Assembly (NCBI GenBank): GCA_022360015.1
Contig: JAKSDQ010000302.1
Location: forward strand, 1-64,000
DNA: 64,000 nt
Direction: 5' to 3'
Source: Cytophagales bacterium
GTDB taxonomy: Bacteria > Bacteroidota > Bacteroidia > Cytophagales > Cyclobacteriaceae
Under the pieces are notes generated by a model. That model ran no database searches. It had not been told where the DNA came from and saw only the letters and a program-made list of their open reading frames with translations. A program made the position numbers and the translations under genes. Shown one piece after another: positions 1-8,929 of the stretch (the first letter of the stretch is position 1; each line of letters begins with the position of its first letter).

Positions 1-117
1 GTCCAATGAGTCTGCACCGAGATCGTTGGTGAAGCTTGCCTCCGGAGTAACTTCAGATTCTTCCACACCCAGTTTGTCAATAATAATTCCTTTTACTTTT
101 TGTGCTATTTCAGACAT
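1..117 (-). CDS. acpP: Acyl carrier protein, N-terminal part (cut by window edge)
   Basis: Carries growing acyl chains on a phosphopantetheine arm in fatty acid synthesis. The 39 visible codons start at an ATG at 115-117 and read as a normal ACP N-terminus ([10 protein letters not shown]...). They end in GADSLD, the conserved motif whose serine receives the phosphopantetheine. The rest of the gene lies before base 1. The cytosolic product also supplies the acyl-ACP substrates for the lipid A genes lpxA and lpxD found at 9.5-12.8 kb. There is no sign of damage. The family assignment is very secure from the DSL motif and length to that point. Confidence 0.95.
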   Translation of the reverse strand, partial: MSEIAQKVKGIIIDKLGVEESEVTPEASFTNDLGADSLD

Positions 118-145
118 TTTTAAATTAGTTTAGTAAAACACTTTG

Positions 146-177
146 CAAAGAAATGCATTAAATACTATAATGTCAAA
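146..177 (-). promoter_or_regulatory. Bacteroidota-type promoter of acpP
   Basis: On the minus strand a TTTG (-33 element) is followed after 20 bases by TTTCTTTG, which matches the Bacteroidota -7 consensus TAnnTTTG at 7 of 8 positions. It ends 28 bases before the acpP start codon. The spacing fits the usual 19-21 bases for the primary sigma factor of this phylum. Confidence 0.6.
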
Positions 178-258
178 CAATTTTTACCAATTTAGACCCT
201 TGGTAAAAAACCCCGTTTTCTTGCTTATTTTTACATAATTTTCGCTAATCCGGCCCCT

Positions 259-687
259 ATGAAAAAGCAAAAATTAGTAGTAGATTTTGATTATAATTTC
301 AAGCTGTTCGGCATCATTTCACCAGCCTCTGAACACAAGTTGGCATGGGAATTAAACCGGGGGCTGAACGTTAATCTGATTAAAAATGAGGATATCAAAA
401 TTAATTTTTTGAACAACAAAAATTTAATCATCTCAAACTTTCTTTTTGGAAAAGAAGAAAGTATTTTGCGCCTGCTTAAGAATAAATCTGTCGCTATGTC
501 TGCCACTAATCAATCGTTTTTAATACCTGAATTGAAACAATTCGATTACCTGTTAATTATTGATGGATTTGAACAAACATTTAAACCCGAACATGTTGCA
601 GCAAGATTACGGCAAATAGATATTATTCAAAACGTCATGAATCTTGAAGTGTTAAAGCTTAAATCAAAGGAGAATTTAGTCTTTTAG
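259..687 (+). CDS. IPExxxDY-type small protein upstream of pyruvate kinase
   Basis: A 142-residue soluble protein of unknown function. It contains IPELKQFDY at about residues 90-98, the signature after which this Bacteroidota family is named. No signal peptide or membrane segment is visible. Its stop is one base before the pyruvate kinase start, so the two are co-transcribed. As I recall, the same pairing is common in Bacteroidota, which supports the family call. A link to glycolysis regulation would be a guess from this neighbourhood only. Confidence 0.8.
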   Translation: MKKQKLVVDFDYNFKLFGIISPASEHKLAWELNRGLNVNLIKNEDIKINFLNNKNLIISNFLFGKEESILRLLKNKSVAMSATNQSFLIPELKQFDYLLIIDGFEQTFKPEHVAARLRQIDIIQNVMNLEVLKLKSKENLVF

Positions 688-688
688 T

Positions 689-2128
689 ATGAAAAGAGAA
701 ATAATTTTTAACAAAACCAAGATTATTGCAACCGTAGGTCCGGCCAGCAATACCAAAGAGAAACTCATTGAGCTTTACAAGGCAGGAGCGGATGTTTTCA
801 GGCTTAATTTTTCGCATGGTACGCATGAAGACCACCAAAAGGTGATCAATTATGTGAAGGAGATCAATAAGGAGTTAGGTGCCCATATCTGCCTGTTACA
901 GGATTTACAGGGGCCTAAAATCAGGGTAAATCAGATTGAAAACGGCGAGGTGGCCATTAACGCGGGTGAGCAGTTGGTGATCACCACCGAGGAGATACTT
1001 GGTGATTCGAAGAAGATAAGCACCTCTTATAAATACCTTCCCGATGACGTAGCTAATGGTGATACGATTCTTGTGGATGATGGAAAAATTGAGTTAAAGG
1101 TGTTAGGCGTCAATGGCAAGGAGGTGACCACTGAGGTGGTTTTTGGAGGAATGTTAAAATCCAGAAAAGGCATTAACCTTCCCAATTCGGAGGTATCGGC
1201 ACCCTCACTCACGGAAAAAGATGAAAAAGATTTGATTTTTGGCCTGGAAAATGAAGTAAACTGGGTGGCGCTTTCTTTTGTAAGAAAAGCTGAGGACGTC
1301 AGGTATTTGAAGCAAAAAATCAAAGCAAGCGGGAAACACACCAAAGTGATTGCCAAAATTGAAAAGCCCCAGGCCATAGAGAATATTGATGAAATTATCA
1401 GGGAAACCGATGCTTTGATGGTAGCGAGGGGAGACCTTGGGGTAGAAGTGGTGATGGAAGAAGTGCCCATGTTGCAGAAAATGATGGTAGAGAAGTGCAA
1501 TGTGGCAGGTAAACCTGTGATTATTGCCACGCAAATGATGGAAAGTATGATTGTCAATCCGAGACCCACCAGGGCTGAGACCAATGATATTGCCAACGCT
1601 GTTATGGATGGCGCCGATACCTTGATGCTTTCGGCAGAGACTGCAGCGGGGAAGTATCCGGTGGAGTCTGTGAAAAGTATGTCAAAAACCATCGCCATTG
1701 TTGAAAGCAAGGCCGAAAACAATTATTTTCATCATACCGGTTATGTGCACGATGAGTCGCCCACCTTTATTAATGACTCTTTGGTGTTAAGTGCTGCGCG
1801 CCTTGCCAAAAGGACAAAGGCCAAAGCCATCGTCGGCATGACAGCTTCGGGGTATACAGCATTCAGACTGGCTACTCATCGTCCCAAAGCCGATATATTC
1901 ATTTTTACCCAAAATGAGGGGCTTTTGAATACGATAAATCTTATATGGGGGATCAGAGGGTATTATTATGACAAAATGGTATCGACTGATTCAACGATTG
2001 AAGATGTAGAAAGAATTCTGAAGGAAAACGGCCATCTCAATACCGGTGACCTGTTTATCACAACCGCCAGCATGCCGTTGGAAGCAAAAAAAAGGACAAA
2101 TATGTTGAAGATTAATGTGGTTGCGTGA
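689..2128 (+). CDS. pyk: Pyruvate kinase
   Basis: Converts phosphoenolpyruvate and ADP to pyruvate and ATP, the last step of glycolysis, in the cytosol. At 479 residues it has the usual length. Visible family motifs are RLNFSHG near residue 37, DLQGPKIR in the A domain, KIEKPQAIENIDEI around the catalytic lysine, MVARGDLGVE (metal and substrate binding) and the IATQMMESM helix, followed by a C-terminal allosteric-type domain. It follows the IPExxxDY gene by one base and faces the minus-strand batA gene across a 260-base gap. Nothing is odd about it. Confidence 0.97.
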   Translation: MKREIIFNKTKIIATVGPASNTKEKLIELYKAGADVFRLNFSHGTHEDHQKVINYVKEINKELGAHICLLQDLQGPKIRVNQIENGEVAINAGEQLVITTEEILGDSKKISTSYKYLPDDVANGDTILVDDGKIELKVLGVNGKEVTTEVVFGGMLKSRKGINLPNSEVSAPSLTEKDEKDLIFGLENEVNWVALSFVRKAEDVRYLKQKIKASGKHTKVIAKIEKPQAIENIDEIIRETDALMVARGDLGVEVVMEEVPMLQKMMVEKCNVAGKPVIIATQMMESMIVNPRPTRAETNDIANAVMDGADTLMLSAETAAGKYPVESVKSMSKTIAIVESKAENNYFHHTGYVHDESPTFINDSLVLSAARLAKRTKAKAIVGMTASGYTAFRLATHRPKADIFIFTQNEGLLNTINLIWGIRGYYYDKMVSTDSTIEDVERILKENGHLNTGDLFITTASMPLEAKKRTNMLKINVVA

Positions 2129-2129
2129 G

Positions 2130-2168
2130 GGGGGGATTTGTGTTGCAAGTTGCGGGTTCCGTCCCCCC
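2130..2168 (+). other. G/C hairpin and short CAATTG repeats after pyk
   Basis: Two bases after the pyk stop a run of seven G ending in A (2129-2136) can pair with TCCCCCC (2162-2168) around a 25-base loop. No T-run follows, so this is not a classic terminator. In the same convergent gap, TGTCAATTGC occurs twice 14 bases apart (2319-2328 and 2333-2342). Function unknown; it may serve to end both pyk and batA transcripts. Confidence 0.35.
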
Positions 2169-2388
2169 AGTCTTAAGTTATGCAACACCCACGTTGCGCC
2201 TGTGCCTTTCGAACCGGAGGAGCACAACCGAAACCCTTACCCTATTCAATAGCCTTACTAATAAGAGGATCAGATGATTTCATAATCGCCGAACCAAAGG
2301 TGTATACCATAAAATAATTGTCAATTGCCAACTGTCAATTGCACCTACCTGAATACGGTTCTGCTAAAGGTATACTATTTATTAACAC

Positions 2389-3441
2389 TCAGTCCTGCAA
2401 AACGTTACTCATAAAGCTGGATTTCAGTACCAGCCAGACCAGGAAACTCAATATAGCCCAATTCAGGTAAATGTGATAAAAATCGGTGGTATCCCGGAAA
2501 CGGGTTTCTTTGATTTCTGCTTTTTCGTACTCATCGATGAGGGCGAATACTTCTTCCAGGGCCTGATTATTAGATACCCGGTAAAACTTCCCTTCACCAA
2601 TGTCTGCGATTTTTCTAAGTGTGGTTTCATCCAGCGTGTTTTCAACATAGGTGGTGCGACCAAAAAAGTCCTTTCCAAAGGGCACCCTGCCTTCTTTGCC
2701 AATACCGATGGTGTACATCTTTATGTTGTATGCAGCGCCTAGCTGGGCAGCCGTTATAGGATCGATATTTCCGGCAGTGTTATCGCCATCACTTAACAGG
2801 ATCAGGACTTTCGAGCTCGATTCGGACTCTCTCATCCTGTTAGTGGCCACAGCCAGTGCACTGCCGATGGCTGTGCCACGGCTTTCGATCATGTCAAATG
2901 AAACCTCGTCTATGTAGGAATACAATAAATCGTAATCAGTGGTAAGCGGTGACAGTGAATAGGCGTCACCGGAGAAAATGACTATTCCGATCCTGTCCTG
3001 AAATCGGCCCTGTATAAAATCCCTGGCCACATTTTTGGCGGCTTTCAGCCGGTTAGGCTTAAAATCTTCAATTTGCATCGACTCGGATATATCTATTACT
3101 AACATAATATCAATACCCTCTGTCCATTGTTCTACCTTCTCGTTGGTTTCCTGTGGTCTTGCCATGGCAATCAGCATGAACAACAGGCTGAGGGTTAGAA
3201 AAATATCAGGAATAAACCGCAAAAGGCTGGATGGCTGCCATTTGATTTGTTTTTTATGAAAGGCCACATCCAGCTTCTGGATAAACTTGAAATTAAGCAA
3301 CCACCGTAATAAAAACAAAAACGGAATGATCAACACACCATATAAAAATACGGGGTTTTCCCAGTCAAAACTGGTCAGTGTACTTTTCAGAAACCATTCG
3401 GCCGAAATCCAGTCCCAGTGCCCTTCCGATCTATTTAGCAT
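2389..3441 (-). CDS. batA: BatA-like von Willebrand factor A membrane protein
   Basis: Membrane-anchored VWA-domain protein of the Bat aerotolerance type, 350 residues. Two N-terminal membrane helices (about 32-50 and 78-95) are followed by a VWA domain with a full MIDAS metal site: DISES at 117-121, the threonine in SRGTAIG, and the aspartate in LLSDGDN. One more helix lies near the C-terminus. The start overlaps the end of the upstream gene by 11 bases. It is the last gene of a DUF58 / BatD-like / BatA operon. The role in stress tolerance or protein complex assembly is inferred from the family. Confidence 0.88.
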   Translation of the reverse strand: MLNRSEGHWDWISAEWFLKSTLTSFDWENPVFLYGVLIIPFLFLLRWLLNFKFIQKLDVAFHKKQIKWQPSSLLRFIPDIFLTLSLLFMLIAMARPQETNEKVEQWTEGIDIMLVIDISESMQIEDFKPNRLKAAKNVARDFIQGRFQDRIGIVIFSGDAYSLSPLTTDYDLLYSYIDEVSFDMIESRGTAIGSALAVATNRMRESESSSKVLILLSDGDNTAGNIDPITAAQLGAAYNIKMYTIGIGKEGRVPFGKDFFGRTTYVENTLDETTLRKIADIGEGKFYRVSNNQALEEVFALIDEYEKAEIKETRFRDTTDFYHIYLNWAILSFLVWLVLKSSFMSNVLQD

Positions 3442-4324
3442 TTTTAATCAGGTTCATTTTTACATTTAGCCTTTCAAAAGCATAGTCTTTTAATTCCGTA
3501 AAGTTCGAAGCCAGGTTTTTAATGTTACCATGACCATATATTCCCTTATCAATGTTTTTAAGGTTTAATTTCAAAGCGTCATTCGGTTGTATTCTCACAA
3601 TTTCTTTGGTAGTTAATTTGGTGAAAGGGGCATTTTCAAGTTTCTCCATATACTTTTTCCAGATTAACAAAAGTGATTCGGCATCTTCTTTCCGGTCCTG
3701 AACACTGTTAAGCATGTCGTTAAAAATCAGCACAAATTTCTCATGCCGCTTTCTAAGCCTGTAAAGACGGAGCCTTTTGCTGATCTGCTTGCCAAATATT
3801 AAAGCCACCGCAATTACCACCAGTAAAAAAAGACTTAATCCGAAAATTAAATAGGGATAATTAAAATCAAGCTTTACGTTGGCATATTCGCTGTTGTCTT
3901 TTAATGCAATTGAGTCTGGCATCTGGGTGATTAATTGCTGCAAAACAATAGAATCTTCCATAGTATAATAGCCGGTGCTGTCACCTGCTGCGATCAGAAA
4001 TACCGGCAAAGCCAGCTTTTGTACCGGATCGACCTCAAAGGTACTGAGGTAGTAAACCACACTATCGAAACTTTTTACGCTATCCGATTTTGTAAAAAAC
4101 TCCGTCTTTTTTATGTACTCAAAAGGCATAAAATCGTACAGTGAATCCGGGAATATGATGTTATTGTCCCTTGGATATTCGATGGAAAGCGAATACACAA
4201 CCGCCTCCCCGATTTTGATGCTATCGGACAAAAACATACCTTTTGGCTCGAGCTGCTGTGCGTTGATAAGGGCCGGATAAAGTAAAAATGAAACGAAAAT
4301 GTGGACGGCAGTTTTCCTAAGCAC
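3431..4324 (-). CDS. BatD-like / DUF4381-type membrane protein between DUF58 and BatA
   Basis: Exported single-pass protein of unknown activity. From a GTG at 4322-4324 the product is 297 residues. It starts with a good signal peptide (LRKTAVHIFVSFLLYPALINA), then has an extracytoplasmic beta-rich region, one membrane helix (YLIFGLSLFLLVVIAVALIF) and a charged cytosolic tail. An ATG further upstream (4375) would give 17 extra residues and a 59-base overlap with the DUF58 gene. I prefer the GTG because it begins right at the signal peptide and overlaps by only 8 bases. Position and layout match the middle gene of MoxR/Bat operons, where DUF4381- or BatD-like proteins sit. Confidence 0.75.
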   Translation of the reverse strand: MLRKTAVHIFVSFLLYPALINAQQLEPKGMFLSDSIKIGEAVVYSLSIEYPRDNNIIFPDSLYDFMPFEYIKKTEFFTKSDSVKSFDSVVYYLSTFEVDPVQKLALPVFLIAAGDSTGYYTMEDSIVLQQLITQMPDSIALKDNSEYANVKLDFNYPYLIFGLSLFLLVVIAVALIFGKQISKRLRLYRLRKRHEKFVLIFNDMLNSVQDRKEDAESLLLIWKKYMEKLENAPFTKLTTKEIVRIQPNDALKLNLKNIDKGIYGHGNIKNLASNFTELKDYAFERLNVKMNLIKNAK

Positions 4325-5231
4325 TTTTCTTTGTTTTATTTCTGACCTTAAACAATTTAATAAGCTTGGGCACATAATTCTCGTCGGTACTGACGGGAAG
4401 GTAATTTATCTGATGCAGCCTGCAAAAGCTTTCCAGTTCACTTTGGCGTGAGACCAGGTTTTTGCCTAGATTCTTTTTAAAACCGGCTGCGCTGGTGTTC
4501 ACCCAGATGGTTTTTTGGCTTTCCTTGTCATACAGTGGCACTATTCCCAATTTCGGAAGTATAGACTCCCGGGGGTCAAAAATATGAATGATAACGACGT
4601 CGTGTTTCTTGGCCAACGCTTTCAGGTTATGTTCATAGTCTTCATCAATGAAGTCGGATATGAGGACAATAACACTTCTTCTCTTAATCATGTTTAGCGA
4701 AAAACCCAATGCCTTTTTAAGGTTGGTTCTGATTGATTTAGGGTGTAGATTATAGATTTGATGGATAACATTATACCCGTGTTTCGGTCCTTTGCCGGAC
4801 TTCACATATCTTTCTTTTTGATCTGAGTAACAAATCAAGCCAACCTGACTTTGCTCCTTTATCGCCGAAAGTGTCAAAACACCACAGATCTCTTTACCTA
4901 TGTCTATTTTCTGATGACCTTCCGTACCAAGATTTTGAGAAGCACTGACATCCAGCACGAAATATACGGTTTGTTCCTTTTCTTCCTTGTAAGTCTTCAC
5001 ATAGGTACCATGCCCTTTGGCAGTGACATTCCAGTCGATCGTTCTTATGTCATCCCCATACTGATAGGCCCTGACATCATCGAACTCCAGCCCCGAACCT
5101 TTAAAAATCGAATGAAAATCGCCCTGCATTTTAGCGGTAATAGCCTTTCGGATTTGTAATTCGTACTTTCGCAGCTTTTTCAAAATGGACTGCATGGTTT
5201 GGGGTGATATTTTATTGGAGCGCGAAACCAT
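4317..5231 (-). CDS. DUF58 domain protein
   Basis: Cytosolic protein of 304 residues in the DUF58 family, which has a VWA-like fold and is normally paired with MoxR ATPases. The family hallmark GSGLEFDDVRAYQYGDDIRTIDWNVTA is clear at about residues 45-72, followed by a VWA-like core (FVLDVSAS, VIVLISDF). It is the first gene of the minus-strand operon DUF58 / BatD-like / BatA. Unusually, no moxR gene precedes it: the next gene upstream is divergent. Its partner ATPase must therefore be encoded elsewhere or be absent. Confidence 0.92.
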   Translation of the reverse strand: MVSRSNKISPQTMQSILKKLRKYELQIRKAITAKMQGDFHSIFKGSGLEFDDVRAYQYGDDIRTIDWNVTAKGHGTYVKTYKEEKEQTVYFVLDVSASQNLGTEGHQKIDIGKEICGVLTLSAIKEQSQVGLICYSDQKERYVKSGKGPKHGYNVIHQIYNLHPKSIRTNLKKALGFSLNMIKRRSVIVLISDFIDEDYEHNLKALAKKHDVVIIHIFDPRESILPKLGIVPLYDKESQKTIWVNTSAAGFKKNLGKNLVSRQSELESFCRLHQINYLPVSTDENYVPKLIKLFKVRNKTKKSA

Positions 5232-5444
5232 AAAATTTATCTTTGTCCAACATTTATGTTTGAGTTCAATATTGTCAATGGCCTGGTTTTTGAACGAAAC
5301 AAATTAACCGCAAATCACGGTATTTTCTCATTATTATAGAAAATAAGCCTGGCTGTTTAACATTTTTTAACAATTTTTCGGGATATTAAAATCTGTCAAC
5401 CAAACCTGGTTTTAAAATTAGACATATTTAAGTAATTTTCAGTT

Positions 5445-5804
5445 GTGAATAAGAAAATGATATTTCTGGCGGCCATTATACTCCTTTCTTGTAATAAAAA
5501 AGAGGACGGCGAAAAGCCTGACTGGCTGTTGGAAAAGGATAAAATGATAGGGTTTTTAGTTGATTTGCATCTTACCGAGGCCAAGCTGACGAAGTTGGGT
5601 GTTAAAAGGGATTCTACCCGAAAGCTGTTCCAAGCCTATGAAAAACAGTTATTTGAGAAACATCAAATCAACGACTCTATCTATTACAAAAGTTATAATT
5701 ATTACCTGGAAGATGTTAAGGAAATGAAAGAAATCTATGTGGCGGTAGTAGATAGTTTGAATGTCCGGGAACAGCTTCTGAAGCAAAACAGCGCCAATAA
5801 ATAA
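5445..5804 (+). CDS. DUF4296-type lipoprotein
   Basis: Small predicted lipoprotein of 119 residues. The start is a GTG at 5445, followed by KKMIFLAAIILLSC, a signal peptide with a lipobox ending in Cys16. The mature part has the DUF4296 pattern: a short linker, then MIGFLVDLHLTEAKL and further helices rich in K and E, with coiled-coil character at the end. It sits 27 bases before mutS2, on the same strand. The function of the family is unknown, and the family call rests on the conserved helix around residues 32-47. Confidence 0.75.
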   Translation: MNKKMIFLAAIILLSCNKKEDGEKPDWLLEKDKMIGFLVDLHLTEAKLTKLGVKRDSTRKLFQAYEKQLFEKHQINDSIYYKSYNYYLEDVKEMKEIYVAVVDSLNVREQLLKQNSANK

Positions 5805-5831
5805 CCTCAGTACTTATCCACGACAGTAAAA

Positions 5832-8228
5832 ATGCGCTATCCTGAAAATATTGAGCCAAAGCTTGGGTTTGACAAGATAAGGACATTGGTAGCCGAACAT
5901 TGCCGCAGTACGCTTGGGGCAGGCTTTGTGGACAGCATGAAGTTTTCCGGCGATCCGGGCTACATAAGGCAACTGGTTTCCCAAACTTTCGAATTTAAGG
6001 CTATCCTGGAAAGCGGAGAAAGTTTTCCGAAGGCTAACTATATTGATGTCAATGTGAGCCTGGAAAAGGCCAGGGTAGAGGGGATTTTTTTACTGGAAAG
6101 TGAATTGCATGATATTAGTATATCGCTCGATACCATTCTAAAGTGCCTTGCCTTTTTTTCAAAGTTCCGGGAGCAGTACCCGGCCTTGTTTTTGATTACC
6201 GGTGGTGTGATGATTGAGCAAGGACTATGTAATGAAATTGACTCTAAAATCGATGAAAAAGGGGAACTTCGCAACAACGCTACTCCGGCATTAGCCAGAA
6301 TCAGACAATCGATACAATCGGAACAGGGAAAGATACGGAAGCAGTTAAATCAGGAATTGCGGCATGCCATTAAGCAGGGTTATGTGCAGGATGATAGCAA
6401 CATCACTATCCGCGGAGGCAGGATGGTCATTCCGGTACTGGCAGAACACAAAAGGAAAATAAAAGGCTTTATACATGACGAATCTTCCTCCGGGCAACTG
6501 GTATATATGGAGCCGGCTACTGTACTGGAGGTCAACAATGCCATTCGTGAGCTGGAATACCGGGAGAAACGGGAAATTGTCAGGATTCTTACCGACCTTA
6601 CTACTATGATCCGACCGTACCTGGATGACTTGGAGAAGGCATACCGGTTTTTAGGAATGGTGGATTTTATCATGGCTAAAGCAAAGTTTGCGCTGGATAT
6701 TCAGGCAAATATGCCAGCTATTAGCCAAGAAAAGAGGATGGACTGGAGACTTGCTAGGCATCCGCTCCTGTTACTGGCACACCGGAAGGTCGGAAAAGAG
6801 GTGGTGCCGCTTACCATTTATCTCGATCAGTCGCAGAGAATTCTGGTTATTTCCGGTCCGAATGCAGGTGGCAAGTCTGTTTGTCTGAAAACAGTGGGAC
6901 TATTGCAATATATGTTTCAGTGCGGACTTCTGATTCCGGTCGAAGAGGGCTCTCGGATCTGTGTCTTTAAAAACCTGTTTATTGATATTGGCGACGAGCA
7001 ATCCATAGAAAATGATCTGAGTACCTATAGCTCCCATTTAACAAATATGAAGTATTTTTTAAAACACGGAGATAAGGACACGCTATTTCTTATTGATGAG
7101 TTTGGGACAGGGACCGACCCTAACTTTGGCGGCGCCATCGCTGAAGCAATACTTGACAAGTTGCATAAAAACGGGGCTTTTGGTATTGTAAATACGCATT
7201 ATGGGAATCTTAAACAATTTGCTGACAATACAGAGGGCATTGTAAACGGAGCGATGCGGTTTGATGTACAAAACCTGGAACCTCTTTATAAACTGGAGAT
7301 TGGAAAGCCCGGCAGCTCCTTTGCCCTGGAAATTGCCTACAAAATCGGGTTGCCACACCGGTTAATCGATCAGGTTAAAAACAACCTGGGCACCGAAAAA
7401 GTTAACTTTGACAAGCTACTATCCAGACTTGAGAGAGACAAGCGGTACTATGATACTAAAAAAGATGAGCTGAAACGTAAAAACAAGGAGCTGAACAACC
7501 TGTTACAAAAATATAATCAGCTTAGCGAAGAATTGGATCAGCAGAAAAAAAACATACTTAACCAGGCTAAAGAAGAAGCAAGACAAATTCTGGCTGGTAC
7601 CAACAAAAAAATTGAGGCTACGATAAGATCCATTAAAGAGAGCAAGGCAGAAAAGACGGCTACCAAAGTGGCCAGACAATCGTTAGATACCTTCAAAAAA
7701 TCCCTCACTGCACAAAAAGTGAAAAAGTCCAAACAACCGGTGGAGGTAGTTGATGGCGAAATTGTGGTGGGCGCCTATGTCAGGGTAAAAGGTCAGGCTA
7801 CTTTAGGGGAAGTATTGGCGATCAAGGGTAAGGATGCGGAGATCAGAATCGGTGCATTAACTTCCAAAGTTAAGTTGAACCGGTTGGAAAGGGTTTCAAA
7901 ACAAGCCTTGAAGGAAATAGAAAAATTTTCAGAAAGTCCGGGTGGCCCTGTGGGTGGGTTTGACATTTCCAGGCGAAACATTGCGTTTAAAAGTCAGATT
8001 GATTTGAGGGGCAAAAGAACCGAAGAGGCGTTGATAGCAGTTGACCATTTAATCGACGGTGCTACAATGCTTGGTGTCAGGGAGTTACGTATAGTACACG
8101 GGAAGGGAGATGGCATTTTAAGGGACATGATCCGCAAGCATCTCCGTACTTACAGTCAGGTTAGTAACATCCATGATGAGCATGCGGACAGGGGCGGGGC
8201 CGGGATTACTATTTTTGAACTGGGATAG
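5832..8228 (+). CDS. mutS2: Endonuclease MutS2
   Basis: DNA-binding ATPase of the MutS2 family. In other bacteria members suppress recombination or act on stalled ribosomes. At 798 residues it has full length. The MutS core and clamp come first; the ATPase follows with Walker A SGPNAGGKS at about 340 and Walker B LFLIDEFGTGTDP at about 420. A long coiled coil (about 525-640) and a C-terminal Smr nuclease domain (about 720-798, IDLRGK...VHGKGDGILR) complete it. The Smr domain and the lack of an N-terminal mismatch-recognition domain separate it from MutS. It follows the DUF4296 lipoprotein gene closely. Confidence 0.95.
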   Translation: MRYPENIEPKLGFDKIRTLVAEHCRSTLGAGFVDSMKFSGDPGYIRQLVSQTFEFKAILESGESFPKANYIDVNVSLEKARVEGIFLLESELHDISISLDTILKCLAFFSKFREQYPALFLITGGVMIEQGLCNEIDSKIDEKGELRNNATPALARIRQSIQSEQGKIRKQLNQELRHAIKQGYVQDDSNITIRGGRMVIPVLAEHKRKIKGFIHDESSSGQLVYMEPATVLEVNNAIRELEYREKREIVRILTDLTTMIRPYLDDLEKAYRFLGMVDFIMAKAKFALDIQANMPAISQEKRMDWRLARHPLLLLAHRKVGKEVVPLTIYLDQSQRILVISGPNAGGKSVCLKTVGLLQYMFQCGLLIPVEEGSRICVFKNLFIDIGDEQSIENDLSTYSSHLTNMKYFLKHGDKDTLFLIDEFGTGTDPNFGGAIAEAILDKLHKNGAFGIVNTHYGNLKQFADNTEGIVNGAMRFDVQNLEPLYKLEIGKPGSSFALEIAYKIGLPHRLIDQVKNNLGTEKVNFDKLLSRLERDKRYYDTKKDELKRKNKELNNLLQKYNQLSEELDQQKKNILNQAKEEARQILAGTNKKIEATIRSIKESKAEKTATKVARQSLDTFKKSLTAQKVKKSKQPVEVVDGEIVVGAYVRVKGQATLGEVLAIKGKDAEIRIGALTSKVKLNRLERVSKQALKEIEKFSESPGGPVGGFDISRRNIAFKSQIDLRGKRTEEALIAVDHLIDGATMLGVRELRIVHGKGDGILRDMIRKHLRTYSQVSNIHDEHADRGGAGITIFELG

Positions 8229-8231
8229 CAC

Positions 8232-8268
8232 AAAAAAAGCGCCCAGCTTAGATTATGAGCACTTTTCT
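8232..8268 (+). terminator. Weak hairpin between mutS2 and a convergent lipoprotein gene
   Basis: AAAAGCGC and GCACTTTT can pair with one mismatch around a loop of about 16 bases, followed by T-rich sequence. The A-rich and T-rich ends would let it work in both directions between the two convergent genes. The stem is imperfect, so this is tentative. Confidence 0.35.
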
Positions 8269-8284
8269 ATATTTTTATCATCTT

Positions 8285-8761
8285 TTACTGCTGCTTTGTG
8301 AGGGCAAATGTCCAGTCGCCTTCCAACCCGGCGGTTCTGTTAGCTGATCCATCCTGATTGAGCGAAAACTCCAAGACCAGGGTGGTTTCATTTAATGTGG
8401 TAATATCCATTTTAATATTGGTGCCGCGTACAATGGTAGTGACATCGTCTCCGTCAAATGACCAGGTACCACTAGGAAAAGCATTGGTTACATCATTGGT
8501 ATTGTACGTACTGCTAGGCTCGACATTTGATCTGTCTGCATTCAGGGAACCGGCAAATGTAACCGTAAAATTATCATAAGTGGGTTCATCCGTGCCACCT
8601 CTTTCCACCGAGTTAGCGGTGGCTGCCCAGATACCGCGAAGCTTGTTAAACTGAATTTCCGCCGCTGTTTCGGGTTCGGGGTTTGATGTGCTCCCGCAAC
8701 CTGCGTACACCAGTAAACTCAGTAAGAATGCTGCAGTAAGTAAAAAATTTATCCTTTTCAT
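8285..8761 (-). CDS. Small secreted lipoprotein, unknown function
   Basis: Predicted lipoprotein of 158 residues. The signal peptide MKRINFLLTAAFLLSLLVYAGC ends in a lipobox with Cys22. The mature part is rich in S, T, N and D and alternates as a beta-sheet protein would (GIWAATANSV, NFTVTFAGS, TWSFDGDD, LVLEFSLN, GDWTFALTK). This resembles lipocalin-like Bacteroidota lipoproteins, but I cannot name a family. It is a single-gene unit convergent with mutS2. No catalytic motif is visible. Confidence 0.75.
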   Translation of the reverse strand: MKRINFLLTAAFLLSLLVYAGCGSTSNPEPETAAEIQFNKLRGIWAATANSVERGGTDEPTYDNFTVTFAGSLNADRSNVEPSSTYNTNDVTNAFPSGTWSFDGDDVTTIVRGTNIKMDITTLNETTLVLEFSLNQDGSANRTAGLEGDWTFALTKQQ

Positions 8762-8929
8762 ATAGTTTTAATATTTATTAGATTCTAGTCTGATTAACAA
8801 ATATTGCCGAAATATCCATATTTTCAAAAAAATAGTGGCAATTTTAAATTAAATAATGTTGTTTTTTATTACGTAGTTTTTATACAAATATCTACAATTT
8901 CAGCTCATGTATCCCTACCTGAAAAATCT

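Noticed and set aside
1027..1722. A 231-residue frame on the minus strand inside pyk
   Set aside because: It is the antisense of a well-conserved kinase, has no domain character, and exists because of codon bias in pyk.
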